A stretch of 63,670 bases of DNA from NCBI RefSeq assembly GCF_017304615.1, contig NZ_JAFKLZ010000005.1, positions 1 to 63,670 on the forward strand. Direction: 5' to 3'. The position numbers and the translations under genes were made by a program. Origin of the DNA: Sphingomonas sp. GTDB taxonomy: Bacteria; Pseudomonadota; Alphaproteobacteria; Sphingomonadales; Sphingomonadaceae. Shown piece after piece: positions 25,590 through 35,141 of this stretch (position 1 is its first letter; each line of letters opens with the position of its first letter). Under the pieces are notes generated by a model. That model saw only the letters and a program-made list of their open reading frames with translations. It was not told the DNA's origin and did not search any database.

Positions 25590-25612
25590 GTGCTCCTGCG
25601 AAAGCAGGAGCC
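25590..25612. repeat. Palindromic repeat, family B copy 1
   Basis: GTGCTCCTGCGAAAGCAGGAGC is a hairpin with arms GCTCCTGC/GCAGGAGC in the gap between two converging genes. The same unit occurs twice at 29380-29457. Confidence 0.75.
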
Positions 25613-25624
25613 TAGGGTGATTTC

Positions 25625-26563
25625 CTAGTCCCGCGCGGTCGGCGCGTGGGCCGCAACCTGCTCGGCAGAATGCGCTTCGGCTTCCGACTTGCCCTGTTCG
25701 AACGAGCGGTTGCGGTAGAATTCCTCGACGTGCGCCCAGCCTTCCTCAGCGGTCTCGCAATAGGTGAAGATCTTGAGGTCCTTGGCCGACACCACGCCTT
25801 CCTCGACCAGTGCGTCGAAATTGACCACGCGCTCCCAGAACTCCCGGCCATAGAGCAGAACGGGGATCGGCTGGATCTTGCCGGTCTGGATCAGCGTCAG
25901 CAGCTCGAAGAATTCGTCGAACGTGCCGAACCCGCCGGGGAACGCCGCCAGCGCACGGGCGTGGAGCAGGAAATGCATCTTGCGCAGCGCGAAATAGTGG
26001 AACTGCAGGCTCAGTCCCGGCGTGACATAGGGATTGGGCGCCTGTTCGTGCGGCAACAGGATGTTGAGCCCGATCGATTCGGCGCCGACATCGGCCGCGC
26101 CGCGATTGGCCGCCTCCATGATCGACGGGCCGCCACCCGAGCACACCACGAACTGGCGCTTGCCGTTGGCGTCGCGCGGGCATTGGCTGGCGACGCGGGC
26201 GAGCTCGCGCGCGACGTCGTAATATTTGGATTTGGCGACCAGCCGTTCGGCGATCTTGCGGCTCGCATCGTCCTTGGCGGCAGCCAGCAGCGCCTTGGCC
26301 TTTTCCGGCTCGGGGATACGCGCGGATCCGTACATCACGAAGGTCGAGGCGATGCCCGCCTCGTCCAGGATCAGTTCGGGCTTCAGCAGTTCGAGCTGGA
26401 ACCGGACCGGACGCAAATCCTCGCGCAACAGGAAATCGAGATCCTGGAACGCCAGCCGATAGGCCGGGTTCGCGGTCTGAGGGGTGGAGATGCCTTGCTT
26501 GGCGCGGTCGGCCTCTTCCTTGGCCTGCGGAAAGACGCGCGACGGGATGCGAGTATCAGTCAT
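25625..26563 (-). CDS. LOG-family nucleotide phosphoribohydrolase
   Basis: A 312-residue TIGR00730/LOG-type protein. The core has CSGGGPSIMEAANRGA and PGGFGTFDEFFE, the substrate and catalytic motif of enzymes that release bases from nucleoside 5'-monophosphates. An N-terminal helical extension of about 80 residues and a C-terminal tail make it longer than the plain LOG enzyme, as in the larger bacterial subgroup. An upstream in-frame start adds six residues. It is a lone gene; its physiological substrate is not evident. Confidence 0.85.
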   Translation of the reverse strand: MTDTRIPSRVFPQAKEEADRAKQGISTPQTANPAYRLAFQDLDFLLREDLRPVRFQLELLKPELILDEAGIASTFVMYGSARIPEPEKAKALLAAAKDDASRKIAERLVAKSKYYDVARELARVASQCPRDANGKRQFVVCSGGGPSIMEAANRGAADVGAESIGLNILLPHEQAPNPYVTPGLSLQFHYFALRKMHFLLHARALAAFPGGFGTFDEFFELLTLIQTGKIQPIPVLLYGREFWERVVNFDALVEEGVVSAKDLKIFTYCETAEEGWAHVEEFYRNRSFEQGKSEAEAHSAEQVAAHAPTARD

Positions 26564-26635
26564 CCCAGCCACGTAGAGCAAAGTGATGACGCTTTGAAGA
26601 GGCCAGAATTGCCGTTTCTCGAAGCACGCCGAGCG

Positions 26636-27298
26636 TTACCGGCAGAACGCCTTGTGGTCGTCCTCGAGGTGGAGGTGATCGTAGTGCGCCGCGTTGTAGT
26701 CGGGGCTGAGCACGGTGCCGAACCGCTTGCAGGCAGAGCTGTGGATGAGCCTCCAGAAACGCTGCACATCCCCGTCACCCGAACGCCAGCTGTCCTTGAC
26801 CGAAATGCGGCGGCCGTCGGCGAGGATGAACGCCGACACGTCGACCGCATTGGCCAGCGCATGTCCCGACAACCGCGCGGTCGCTGTGCCGACCGTGCTG
26901 CGGCACGCATAGGTGCCCATCGTTTCGATACGGACGAGCTGGCTGCCGAGCATTTGATACGCGGCAGGCGCGACGGCGTTGCGCGTCCAGCCGATGAATT
27001 CCTCCGCGAGCCCGCAGCGCATCGCCTTGATCCCCGTCACCGGCACGCCGATGTCGAGCAACTGTACCGCGCCGATCACCTGGCACCCGCCGCCATAATC
27101 GCGGTCGGGGAGCGGCGAGAAGCGCACGCCTTCGCGGCTGAGATCGTCGAAACAGGCCTGTGTATCCCGGCTCGTCGGCAAGTTGAGGGTGAGCGGCGGC
27201 GCGCCCATCGGACGCGTCGGGCGCGTCGGCGGCTCCGCCCCGCCGCCGAACACGCAGCCGGCGAGCAGCAAACCGAACATGGGAGCCAGCCGCTTCAT
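26636..27298 (-). CDS. Extensin-like domain lipoprotein
   Basis: A 220-residue envelope protein. The signal ends in LLAGC (Cys15), a lipobox. The extensin-like_C domain (about residues 45-220) has four or more cysteines, SGHALANAVDVSAF and a late AHYDHLHLE; these His/Asp pairs resemble the metal site of D,D-carboxypeptidases of the VanY/M15 kind. A role in peptidoglycan trimming is plausible from fold similarity but unproven. It is upstream of, and in the same direction as, the LOG-family gene. Confidence 0.83.
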   Translation of the reverse strand: MKRLAPMFGLLLAGCVFGGGAEPPTRPTRPMGAPPLTLNLPTSRDTQACFDDLSREGVRFSPLPDRDYGGGCQVIGAVQLLDIGVPVTGIKAMRCGLAEEFIGWTRNAVAPAAYQMLGSQLVRIETMGTYACRSTVGTATARLSGHALANAVDVSAFILADGRRISVKDSWRSGDGDVQRFWRLIHSSACKRFGTVLSPDYNAAHYDHLHLEDDHKAFCR

Positions 27299-27405
27299 GC
27301 GCGCAAAGGTGCGCAAACATAGTTAACCAAACGTAAACGCCACCCGCGCGAGGGGCGCAGGCGGCGTGTTACGCGATCAAAGGATGGAAAGTTGCGGTCG
27401 CTTTA

Positions 27406-27993
27406 TCAGGCGTAGGTAACGGCAACCTTCTGACGGCGACGGAGTGCCGCGCCCATCATGCCGAACCCACCGATCATCATCGCCCAGGTCGCCGGCTCCG
27501 GCACGGCGGGTGCGCCGGTGTCGAAGAAGGTGATGTGCGACCAGCCCGGATTGTTCGGGAACAGGCTGCTCAACGCGATCGAACCCGAAAGGATCGGCGA
27601 GGCGTCATAATACAGGAAAGTCTGGCCCGCCTGATTGATGGCGAAATAGTGCACCACCGGGTCGCCCGCGCCGGGCGTGTAGGTGAACGACAGCGAATTG
27701 GTCGCGCTGGTATAGTTCACGGAGAACTCGGAGCCGCTGATCGTCGGGAACAACGTCGAGATGTCGGTCGAGCCGTCGCTGTTCTTCTTGAAGATCGCCG
27801 GCGAGCCGGTGCCGTTACCAACGCCCTGTCCGGTCGTGCCGGTCGGGAAAGCGTAGCAGTTCGAAAAACCGCCCTGGCCACCGCATTCGTTGCCGGAGAA
27901 TTGGCCGATCAGCGTCGGCGCGGCGTTTGCCGGGCTCGCTGCCACCAAAGCGGCAAAGGCGACGGCGGCCAAAAGTCCCATACGATTCGTCAT
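27406..27993 (-). CDS. PEPxxWA-CTERM exported protein
   Basis: A 195-residue secreted protein with a signal peptide (cleavage near ANA, residue 24), a beta-rich middle with two cysteines (NECGGQGGFSNCYAF), and a C-terminal sorting tail VPEPATWAMMIGGFGMMG followed by RRRQ. The tail is the PEP-CTERM variant recognised by exosortase/archaeosortase systems in sphingomonads. The passenger domain is not recognised. The sorting enzyme is not in the window. Confidence 0.88.
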   Translation of the reverse strand: MTNRMGLLAAVAFAALVAASPANAAPTLIGQFSGNECGGQGGFSNCYAFPTGTTGQGVGNGTGSPAIFKKNSDGSTDISTLFPTISGSEFSVNYTSATNSLSFTYTPGAGDPVVHYFAINQAGQTFLYYDASPILSGSIALSSLFPNNPGWSHITFFDTGAPAVPEPATWAMMIGGFGMMGAALRRRQKVAVTYA

Positions 27994-28134
27994 CGAATTT
28001 ATCCCACTATCAAATAGATGCAGCCGATGCGCCCAGTGATATTTTGCGGCTGTTAGTGATTACTTACACGTTAAGGCCAAGTAATAATACGCACTGACTT
28101 CGTGACAGTTTTCATCGTCTCATTTTGGCGCAAG

Positions 28135-28162
28135 TTGACACCCCGATAACCGTCGCTATGGC
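28135..28162 (+). promoter_or_regulatory. Putative serC promoter
   Basis: TTGACA at 28135-28140 and TATGGC at 28157-28162, spaced 16 bases, 58 bp before the serC start. The predicted start of transcription lies directly before the structured leader. Confidence 0.5.
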
Positions 28163-28170
28163 CGTCGACG

Positions 28171-28213
28171 GGCCACGCGGTCCCAACGCCGCGCGTGCTC
28201 TCTGCAAGGAGAG
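28171..28213 (+). ncRNA. Structured serC leader (serC RNA motif candidate)
   Basis: Two adjacent hairpins precede serC. The first pairs CCACGCGG with the CCGCGCGTG side around TCCCAACG. The second pairs CTCTCT with GGAGAG and so buries the Shine-Dalgarno AAGGAGAG. Position and sequence fit the alphaproteobacterial serC motif described by comparative genomics upstream of serC. Opening the second hairpin would be needed for translation, which suggests regulation. No ligand is established. Confidence 0.55.
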
Positions 28214-28219
28214 ACTGAC

Positions 28220-29377
28220 ATGACTGATTTGAACGTTGCCGACGCCACAACTGCGTCCCCTGCCAAGCCCGCCACCAAGCCGGCACGCCCCTATTTTTCC
28301 AGCGGACCATGCGCCAAGCCTCCGGGCTGGGACGCGGCGAAACTCGCCACCGACAGCCTGGGCCGCTCGCACCGCTCGAAGATCGGCAAGCTACGCCTGC
28401 AATACGCCATCGACCTGATGCGCGAGTTGCTCGGCCTGCCCGACACGCACCGTATCGGCATCGTCCCCGGCTCCGACACCGGCGCGTTCGAGATGGCGAT
28501 GTGGACGATGCTCGGCGCGCGTGGCGTGACGATGCTGGCGTGGGAAAGCTTCGGCGAGGGCTGGGTGACCGACGCGGTCAAGCAGCTCAAGATCGATCCG
28601 ACCGTGATCCGCGCCGATTACGGCCAGCTGCCCGACTTGACGCAAGTCGATTGGTCGACCGACGTTCTGTTCACCTGGAACGGCACGACCAGCGGCGTGC
28701 GCGTGCCGAACGGCGACTGGATCCCGGCCGACCGCGAAGGGCTGAGCTTCGCCGACGCGACCTCGGCCGTGTTCGCGTATGACTTGCCGTGGGACAAGAT
28801 CGATGTCGCCACGTTCAGCTGGCAGAAGGTGCTGGGCGGCGAAGGCGCGCACGGCGTCCTGATCCTGGGCCCGCGCGCGGTCGAGCGGCTGGAAAGCTAT
28901 ACCCCCGCCTGGCCGCTGCCCAAGGTGTTTCGCCTGGTGTCGAAAGGCGCGCTGGCCGAGGGCGTGTTCAAGGGCGAGACGATCAACACGCCGTCGATGC
29001 TCGCGGTCGAGGATGCGATCTTCAGCCTCGAATGGGCGAAGTCGCTCGGTGAGGGCGGCTTGATCGCGCGGAGCGCCGCCAATGCGGCGGCGCTGGACGA
29101 GATCGTCGCGGCACGCGACTGGCTCGGCCATCTCGCGACCGACGAGGCGAGCCGGTCGAAGACCAGCGTGTGCCTGACGGTCGCCGGCGCCGACGAGGCG
29201 TTCATCAAGGCGATGGCCGGCGCGCTCGAAAAGGAAGGCGCCGCGTTCGACGTCGCCGGATACCGCGACGCGCCGCCGGGGCTACGCATCTGGTGCGGCG
29301 CGACGGTCGATACGGCTGACATCGTCGCGCTCGGGCCGTGGCTCGACTGGGCCTACGCAACAGCCAAATCCGCCTGA
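28220..29377 (+). CDS. serC: Phosphoserine aminotransferase
   Basis: A 385-residue class V aminotransferase of the alphaproteobacterial SerC type. It transfers an amino group to 3-phosphohydroxypyruvate in serine synthesis and also serves in pyridoxal phosphate synthesis. RPYFSSGPCAKPPGW near the start, GRSHRSKIGK, IVPGSDTGAFEMAMW, and the PLP-lysine region ATFSWQKVLGGEGAHG are characteristic. It is followed by serA, so the two steps of the pathway are together, and preceded by a structured leader. Confidence 0.95.
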   Translation: MTDLNVADATTASPAKPATKPARPYFSSGPCAKPPGWDAAKLATDSLGRSHRSKIGKLRLQYAIDLMRELLGLPDTHRIGIVPGSDTGAFEMAMWTMLGARGVTMLAWESFGEGWVTDAVKQLKIDPTVIRADYGQLPDLTQVDWSTDVLFTWNGTTSGVRVPNGDWIPADREGLSFADATSAVFAYDLPWDKIDVATFSWQKVLGGEGAHGVLILGPRAVERLESYTPAWPLPKVFRLVSKGALAEGVFKGETINTPSMLAVEDAIFSLEWAKSLGEGGLIARSAANAAALDEIVAARDWLGHLATDEASRSKTSVCLTVAGADEAFIKAMAGALEKEGAAFDVAGYRDAPPGLRIWCGATVDTADIVALGPWLDWAYATAKSA

Positions 29378-29379
29378 CC

Positions 29380-29457
29380 GTGCTCCTGCGAGAGCAGGAG
29401 CTCAGGACCACAGGCGACTTCCCTTGCGACTCCAGGCTCCTGCCTTCGCAGGAGCAC
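29380..29457. repeat. Palindromic repeat pair, family B copy 2
   Basis: Two hairpins, GCTCCTGCGAGAGCAGGAGC and GGCTCCTGCCTTCGCAGGAGC, face each other across about 30 bp between serC and serA. It may modulate read-through into serA. Confidence 0.75.
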
Positions 29458-29481
29458 CGCAAATTTCCGAGGATTCTCCCG

Positions 29482-31059
29482 ATGCCAAAAGTACTCATCA
29501 GCGACAAAATGGACCCCAAGGCCGCCCAGATCTTCCGCGAGCGCGGGGTCGAGGTGGACGAAATCACCGGCAAGACCCCCGACGAACTCGCCGCGATGAT
29601 CGGCGAGTATGACGGGCTCGCGATCCGCTCGTCCACCAAGGTGACCAAGGCGATCCTCGACGCCGCGACCAATCTCAAGGTCGTCGGCCGCGCGGGGATC
29701 GGGGTCGACAATGTCGACATTCCGGCCGCCTCCGCCAAAGGCGTGGTCGTGATGAACACGCCGTTCGGCAACTCGATCACCACCGCCGAACACGCCATTG
29801 CCCTCATGTTCGCGCTCGCCCGCGACTTGCCCGAAGCCGACAAATCGACCCAGGCCGGCAAGTGGGAGAAGAACCGCTTCATGGGGGTCGAGATGACCTC
29901 CAAGACGCTGGGCCTGATCGGCGCGGGGAACATCGGGTCGATCGTCGCCGACCGCGCGCAGGGCCTGCGGATGAAGGTCATCGCGTTCGACCCGTTCCTG
30001 TCGCCCGAACGCGCGGTCGAGCTCGGGGTGGAGAAGGTCGATCTCGACGATCTGCTCGCGCGCGCCGATTTCATCACGCTCCACACGCCGCTGACCGACC
30101 AGACGCGCAACATCCTGAGCCGCGACAATCTGCTCCGCACCAAGAAGGGCGTGCGGATCGTCAATTGCGCGCGCGGCGGGCTGATCGACGAAGCGGCGCT
30201 CAAGGAATTGCTCGACAGCGGGCACATCGCGGGGGCGGCGCTCGACGTCTTCGTGACCGAGCCGGCGACCGATTCGCCGCTGTTCGGCACGCCCAATTTC
30301 ATCTCCACGCCGCACCTCGGCGCATCGACGAGCGAAGCGCAGGTCAATGTCGCGATCCAGGTCGCCGAGCAGATGGCCGACTATCTCGTGTCGGGCGGTG
30401 TCACCAACGCGCTCAACGTGCCGAGCCTGTCGGCCGAGGAAGCGCCGCGGCTGAAGCCGTACATGGCGCTGGCGGAAAAGCTCGGTTCGCTGGTCGGTCA
30501 GCTGACCACCGGGGCGATCGGCCGCATCTCGATCCATTCGGAAGGGGCCGCCGCCGAGCTCAACCAGAAGCCGATCGTCGCGGCGGTGCTCGCCGGGTTC
30601 CTGCGCACGCAGACCGACACGGTGAACATGGTCAACGCGCCCTTGCTCGCCAAGGAGCGCGGCATGGAAGTGCGCGAAGTCCGCACCGAGCGCGAGGGCG
30701 ACTATCACACGCTGCTGCGCGTGTCGGTCAAGACCGATGCCGGCGAGCGGTCGGTCGCCGGCACCCTGTTCGGTGACGCCGCGCCGCGCCTGGTCGAACT
30801 GTTCGGGATCAAGGTCGAGGCCGACCTCGTCGGGCACATGCTCTACGTCGTCAACGAGGACGCGCCGGGGTTCATCGGGCGGCTCGGCACATTGCTGGGC
30901 ACGGAGGGCGTCAATATCGGCACGTTCCACCTCGGGCGTCGGTCGGCGGGCGGCGAAGCGGTGCTGCTCTTGTCGGTCGACGACGCGGTGACGCCCGAAC
31001 TGATCGCCAAGGTCCGCGGTCTGGCGGGCGTGAAGACCGTGATGGGGCTGTCGTTCTGA
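29482..31059 (+). CDS. serA: D-3-phosphoglycerate dehydrogenase
   Basis: A 525-residue long-form SerA that oxidises 3-phosphoglycerate with NAD to begin serine synthesis. Order: substrate domain, NAD domain with LGLIGAGNIGSIVADRA, the catalytic-arm motif NCARGGLIDEAAL and HLGASTSEAQ, an intervening domain (about residues 320-450), and a C-terminal ACT domain (NEDAPGFIGRLGTLLGTEGVNIGTFHLGR) for serine feedback. The open frame extends upstream into the repeat, but MPKVLISDKMD with its preceding GAGGA is the normal start. It is co-directional with serC. Confidence 0.97.
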   Translation: MPKVLISDKMDPKAAQIFRERGVEVDEITGKTPDELAAMIGEYDGLAIRSSTKVTKAILDAATNLKVVGRAGIGVDNVDIPAASAKGVVVMNTPFGNSITTAEHAIALMFALARDLPEADKSTQAGKWEKNRFMGVEMTSKTLGLIGAGNIGSIVADRAQGLRMKVIAFDPFLSPERAVELGVEKVDLDDLLARADFITLHTPLTDQTRNILSRDNLLRTKKGVRIVNCARGGLIDEAALKELLDSGHIAGAALDVFVTEPATDSPLFGTPNFISTPHLGASTSEAQVNVAIQVAEQMADYLVSGGVTNALNVPSLSAEEAPRLKPYMALAEKLGSLVGQLTTGAIGRISIHSEGAAAELNQKPIVAAVLAGFLRTQTDTVNMVNAPLLAKERGMEVREVRTEREGDYHTLLRVSVKTDAGERSVAGTLFGDAAPRLVELFGIKVEADLVGHMLYVVNEDAPGFIGRLGTLLGTEGVNIGTFHLGRRSAGGEAVLLLSVDDAVTPELIAKVRGLAGVKTVMGLSF

Positions 31060-31084
31060 GCCGAAGGCGCTAAGGGAGCGCGCG

Positions 31085-32194
31085 ATGACTCACGCGCTCC
31101 TCCCGTCCGGTTTCCATGACCGGTTGCCGCCGCTGGCCGATGCGGCGGCGCGGCTGGAGGCGCGCGTGCTGGAGGCGGCGCATGCCCATGGCTATGAGCG
31201 TGTCGATCCGCCGCTCGCCGAGTTCGAGGACGCGCTCGCGCACCGGCTGAAATCGACCCGCGCGCAGGATGCGGTGCGCTTCGTCGATCCGGTCAGCCAG
31301 CGCACGCTCGCGATCCGGCCCGACATCACCGCGCAGGTCGGGCGGATCGCGGCGACGCGGATGGGCCACCACCCGCGCCCGGTGCGGCTGAGCTATGCCG
31401 GGTCGGTGCTGCGGTTGCGCGCGGGGCAGCTCTCGCCCGAACGCGAGCGGCGCCAGGCGGGCTGCGAGTTGATCGGGCTCGATACGGTGGCGGCGGCGCG
31501 GGAGATCGTGACGGTTGCGGTCGAGGCGCTGGAGGCAGCGGGCGTCACCGGCATCTCGGTCGACTTCACCTTGCCCGACCTGCTCGGCGTGCTGAGCGCG
31601 GGGCCGTTCCCGCTCGGCGAGGCCTCGCTCGACGATCTCGCCAACCGGCTCGATGCCAAGGATGCCGGCGGTGTCGCGGCGATCGCGCCCGCCTATCTGC
31701 CGCTGATCGAGGCGGCGGGGCCGTTCGATGCCGCGCACGATCGGCTCTGCGCGTTCGACGCGGGCGGGGCGCTGACCAGCCGGCTCGACGGGTTGTGGAA
31801 AGTGGCGGAGGCGGTGCGCGGCCGCGTCGCGCTGACGCTCGACCCGACCGAGCGGCACGGGTTCGAATATCAGACCTGGCTCGGCTTCTCGCTGTTCGCC
31901 GACGGGGCGCTGGGCGAGATCGGGCGCGGCGGCAGCTATACGATCGTGCACGAGGACGGCAGCGAGGAGGCCGCGATCGGCTTCTCGCTCTACACCGATG
32001 CGATCGTCGCGGGCGGCGGCGAGGACGCGCGGCGGCGGCTGTTCGTGCCGCTCGGCACCGACCCCGCGCTGGCGGCGAAGCTGCGCGGCGAGGGCTGGGT
32101 CACCGTCGCTGCGCTGGAGGCCGGCGACACGCCCGAGGCGCAACTCTGTACGCATGTTTTACTCGACGGCGAGGTCCGACCGCTCGCCACTTAG
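31085..32194 (+). CDS. hisZ: ATP phosphoribosyltransferase regulatory subunit
   Basis: A 369-residue HisZ, a histidyl-tRNA-synthetase-like protein without synthetase activity. It binds the short-form HisG to make the first histidine-pathway enzyme feedback sensitive. It has LPSGFHDRLPP, the class II core segments FVDPVSQRTLAIRPDITAQVGRIA and FSLFADGALGEIGRGGSY, and lacks a proper anticodon-binding domain. GGGAG precedes ATG. It lies between serA and purA; hisG is not in the window, so a short-form HisG is expected elsewhere. Confidence 0.88.
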   Translation: MTHALLPSGFHDRLPPLADAAARLEARVLEAAHAHGYERVDPPLAEFEDALAHRLKSTRAQDAVRFVDPVSQRTLAIRPDITAQVGRIAATRMGHHPRPVRLSYAGSVLRLRAGQLSPERERRQAGCELIGLDTVAAAREIVTVAVEALEAAGVTGISVDFTLPDLLGVLSAGPFPLGEASLDDLANRLDAKDAGGVAAIAPAYLPLIEAAGPFDAAHDRLCAFDAGGALTSRLDGLWKVAEAVRGRVALTLDPTERHGFEYQTWLGFSLFADGALGEIGRGGSYTIVHEDGSEEAAIGFSLYTDAIVAGGGEDARRRLFVPLGTDPALAAKLRGEGWVTVAALEAGDTPEAQLCTHVLLDGEVRPLAT

Positions 32195-32199
32195 TCCAC

Positions 32200-32288
32200 C
32201 GTCACCCCGGCTTTGTGCCGGGGTCCGCCGCGCCTCGGGCTTTATCGCTTGCGGCTCTGCGGATGCCGGGACGAGCCCGGCATGACGA
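32200..32288. repeat. Dispersed palindromic repeat, family A copy 3
   Basis: GTCACCCCGGC with GCCGGGGT, a central CGGGCTTTATCGCTTGCGGCT section, then GCCGGGACGAGCCCGGC and ATGACG. It occupies nearly the whole hisZ-purA gap. Confidence 0.8.
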
Positions 32289-32305
32289 ATTAAAACGAGG
32301 GAAGA

Positions 32306-33607
32306 ATGGCAAACGTCGCCGTGATCGGCGCCCAATGGGGTGACGAGGGCAAGGGCAAGATCGTCGACTGGCTGTCGGAGCGCGCCGATGTGGTCGTGCG
32401 GTTCCAGGGCGGGCACAATGCCGGGCATACGCTGGTCATCGACGGCAAGACGTACAAGCTCGCGCTGCTGCCCTCGGGCGTGGTGCGGGGCACGCTGTCG
32501 GTCATCGGCAACGGCGTGGTGTTCGATCCCTGGCACTTCCGCGACGAAGTGGCGAAGATCGCCGAGCAGGGCATTTCGATCACCCCCGACGTGCTCCACA
32601 TCGCCGAGACCGCACCGCTGATCCTGCCACTCCACCGCGATCTCGACGCATTGCGCGAGGATGCGCTGGAGGAGGGCAATTCGGGGCAGAAGATCGGCAC
32701 CACGCGGCGGGGCATCGGGCCGGCGTATGAAGACAAGGTCGGCCGCCGCGCGATCCGCATCTGCGACCTGGCGCATCTCGACGAGCTCGGGCCGCAGATC
32801 GATCGCCTGTGCGCGCATCACGACGCGCTGCTCGCCGGGTTCGGCAAGCCGCCGGTGGATCGCGAGAAGCTGCTGGCCGATCTGCGCGAGATCGCCGATG
32901 TCGTGCTGCCCTTCGCCAAGCCGGTCTGGGTGACGCTCAACGAGGCGCAGGCGCACGGGCGGCGCATCCTGTTCGAAGGCGCGCAGGGCGTGCTGCTCGA
33001 CGTCGATCACGGCACCTATCCGTTCGTCACCTCGTCCAACACCGTGGCGGGAACGGCCTCGGCAGGCTCCGGTCTTGGGCCGAGCCGGGTCGGGTTCGTG
33101 CTGGGGATCGTGAAGGCTTATACGACCCGCGTCGGGTCGGGGCCGTTTCCGACCGAACAGGATAACGAGATCGGCGACTATCTCGGCACGCGCGGCAAGG
33201 AATTCGGGGTCAACACCGGGCGCAAGCGGCGCTGCGGCTGGTTCGACGCGGTGCTGGTGCGGCAATCGGCGGCGGTCAGCGGCATCACCGGGATCGCGTT
33301 GACCAAGCTCGACATCCTCGACGGGCTGGAAGAAATAAGGATCTGCACGGGGTATCGGCTGGGCGGCAAGACCTACGACTATCTGCCCCCGCATCCGCAG
33401 GACCAGGCAGCGGTCGAGCCGATTTACGAAACGGTGCCGGGCTGGTCGGAATCGACCGCGGGCGCGCGGAGCTGGGCCGACCTGCCGGCGGCGGCGGTCA
33501 AATATATCCGCCGGATCGAGGAATTGATTCGCTGCCCCGTGGCGCTGGTGTCGACCAGCCCGGAACGGAACGACACCATCCTGGTGCGCGATCCGTTCGC
33601 GGACTGA
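32306..33607 (+). CDS. purA: Adenylosuccinate synthetase
   Basis: A 433-residue PurA that joins IMP and aspartate, using GTP, in AMP synthesis. It begins with the P-loop-like [17 protein letters not shown] and contains [56 protein letters not shown], and a GTP-binding SxSPER region near the end. The length is normal and GAGGGAAG precedes the ATG. It converges on the Thr/Pro-rich protein gene nine bases beyond its stop. Confidence 0.97.
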   Translation: MANVAVIGAQWGDEGKGKIVDWLSERADVVVRFQGGHNAGHTLVIDGKTYKLALLPSGVVRGTLSVIGNGVVFDPWHFRDEVAKIAEQGISITPDVLHIAETAPLILPLHRDLDALREDALEEGNSGQKIGTTRRGIGPAYEDKVGRRAIRICDLAHLDELGPQIDRLCAHHDALLAGFGKPPVDREKLLADLREIADVVLPFAKPVWVTLNEAQAHGRRILFEGAQGVLLDVDHGTYPFVTSSNTVAGTASAGSGLGPSRVGFVLGIVKAYTTRVGSGPFPTEQDNEIGDYLGTRGKEFGVNTGRKRRCGWFDAVLVRQSAAVSGITGIALTKLDILDGLEEIRICTGYRLGGKTYDYLPPHPQDQAAVEPIYETVPGWSESTAGARSWADLPAAAVKYIRRIEELIRCPVALVSTSPERNDTILVRDPFAD

Positions 33608-33616
33608 TCCGAAGGG

Positions 33617-33928
33617 TTACTTCTTCTTTTTCTTGGTCGTGGTGGTCGTCGTCGTGCTGGCGGCCGTGCCGTTGTCGCTTGTCGTCGCGGTCGTCGAGGT
33701 CGTGGCGTTCGGATCGGCCATCGGCGTGGTCGCCGTCGTGTCGGTGGTCGTTGTCGTGCTGGTATCGGGTGTCGACACGGGCGGGGTCGTGACCGGGGGC
33801 ACGGTCGTGCCGGGCGTCGAGACCGGCGGAACATTGGTCTGCGGGGTCGATACCGGCGGCACGGTCTGCGCGGTGGCGATGCCCGACGTGCCGGCGATCA
33901 ACGCGCCGGCGAGAATGGCGAACTTCAT
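33617..33928 (-). CDS. Thr/Pro-rich exported low-complexity protein
   Basis: A 103-residue protein with a signal peptide (MKFAILAGALIAGTSGIATAQ), then 9-residue PPVSTPxTxV repeats (about five), an acidic Thr-rich region (TSTTTTTDTTATT), and a final block of Thr followed by five Lys. A good GGAGAAG ribosome site precedes ATG; the open frame upstream is spurious. It is likely a periplasmic or surface filament of extended structure. It belongs to no domain family and its function is unknown. Confidence 0.65.
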   Translation of the reverse strand: MKFAILAGALIAGTSGIATAQTVPPVSTPQTNVPPVSTPGTTVPPVTTPPVSTPDTSTTTTTDTTATTPMADPNATTSTTATTSDNGTAASTTTTTTTKKKKK

Positions 33929-34069
33929 GAAAATCTTCTCCTGGTCCCATGATGGACCCAAGTGGGAAGATTCCTGCCGCGAAATGGGTCCGGCCACGGA
34001 TACGAGGCATCCCCGAATTCCAACGACTGACCGTCAATTGAGCGGAATCAACGATTAACCGTCCCGCGA

Positions 34070-35137
34070 TCAGCCCATTTGCGCGCGGTGCAGCAGTTTC
34101 TGGTCCGCCAGCACCAGCGCGACCATCGCTTCGACGACGGGCACGCCACGGATGCCGACGCAGGGATCGTGGCGACCTTTGGTGCGGATCTCGGTGGAGT
34201 CGCCGTCACGCGTGATCGTCTCGACCGGGGTCAGGATCGAACTGGTCGGCTTGAACGCGACGCGCACGCGGATCGGCTGACCGGTCGAAATCCCGCCCGC
34301 AATGCCCCCGGCATGGTTGGCGAGGAAGACAGGCCCGTTATTGCCGGGCCGCATCGGGTCGGCATTCCCCTCCCCCGTCGCCAGCGCCGCGGCAAAGCCA
34401 TCACCGATCTCGACCCCCTTCACCGCGTTGATCCCCATACAGGCGTGCGCGAGTTCGGCGTCGAGCTTGGCGTAGAGCGGCGCGCCCCAGCCCGGCGGTA
34501 CCCCGGTCGCCTCGCAAACGATGGTCGCGCCGAGAGACGATCCCGCCTTGCGCGCGTCATCGACCAGCCGCTCCCAGCGGGCAGCCGCCTGGGCATCGGG
34601 CGAGAAGAAGGAGTTGCGGCCGATCTCGTCCGCATTGAAGCACGAGTAGAGGATGGGATCGTGTCCGATCGCCTCGACCCACGCGGTGATCGTCACTTCG
34701 GGAATCACGAGCCGCGCCACCGCCCCAGCCGCGACTCGCGACGCCGTCTCGCGCGCCGACGACCGCCCGCCGCCACGATAGTCGCGAAAACCGTATTTGA
34801 CGTCATAGGCGTAATCGGCATGGCCGGGGCGATAGGCCGCCGCAACCTCCGAATAATCCTTCGACCGCTGGTCGACATTCTCGATCATCAGGCTGATCGG
34901 CGTGCCGGTCGTCTTGCCCTCGAACACGCCCGACAGGATGCGGACCTGGTCGGGCTCCTGCCGCTGCGTCGTGAAGCGCGACTGGCCGGGACGGCGCGCG
35001 TCGAGGAACGGCTGGATGTCGGTTGCGCTGAGGCTCAGCCCCGGCGGGCACCCATCCACCACCGCGCCGATCGCCGGCCCGTGGCTCTCCCCCCAGGTGG
35101 TGAAGCGGAAGACGTGGCCGAAGGCGTTGTAGCTCAC
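34070..35137 (-). CDS. aroC: Chorismate synthase
   Basis: A 355-residue chorismate synthase, the last shikimate-pathway enzyme, which forms chorismate from EPSP using reduced flavin. Signatures: [27 protein letters not shown] at the start, [53 protein letters not shown] and [18 protein letters not shown]. The length is typical. It lies five bases after fabI on the same strand and probably shares its transcript. Confidence 0.97.
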   Translation of the reverse strand: MSYNAFGHVFRFTTWGESHGPAIGAVVDGCPPGLSLSATDIQPFLDARRPGQSRFTTQRQEPDQVRILSGVFEGKTTGTPISLMIENVDQRSKDYSEVAAAYRPGHADYAYDVKYGFRDYRGGGRSSARETASRVAAGAVARLVIPEVTITAWVEAIGHDPILYSCFNADEIGRNSFFSPDAQAAARWERLVDDARKAGSSLGATIVCEATGVPPGWGAPLYAKLDAELAHACMGINAVKGVEIGDGFAAALATGEGNADPMRPGNNGPVFLANHAGGIAGGISTGQPIRVRVAFKPTSSILTPVETITRDGDSTEIRTKGRHDPCVGIRGVPVVEAMVALVLADQKLLHRAQMG

Positions 35138-35141
35138 GCCC

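Noticed and set aside
25646-27322. 558-codon plus-strand frame opposite the LOG-family and extensin-like genes
   Set aside because: No recognisable domain and opposite two genes with clear motifs.
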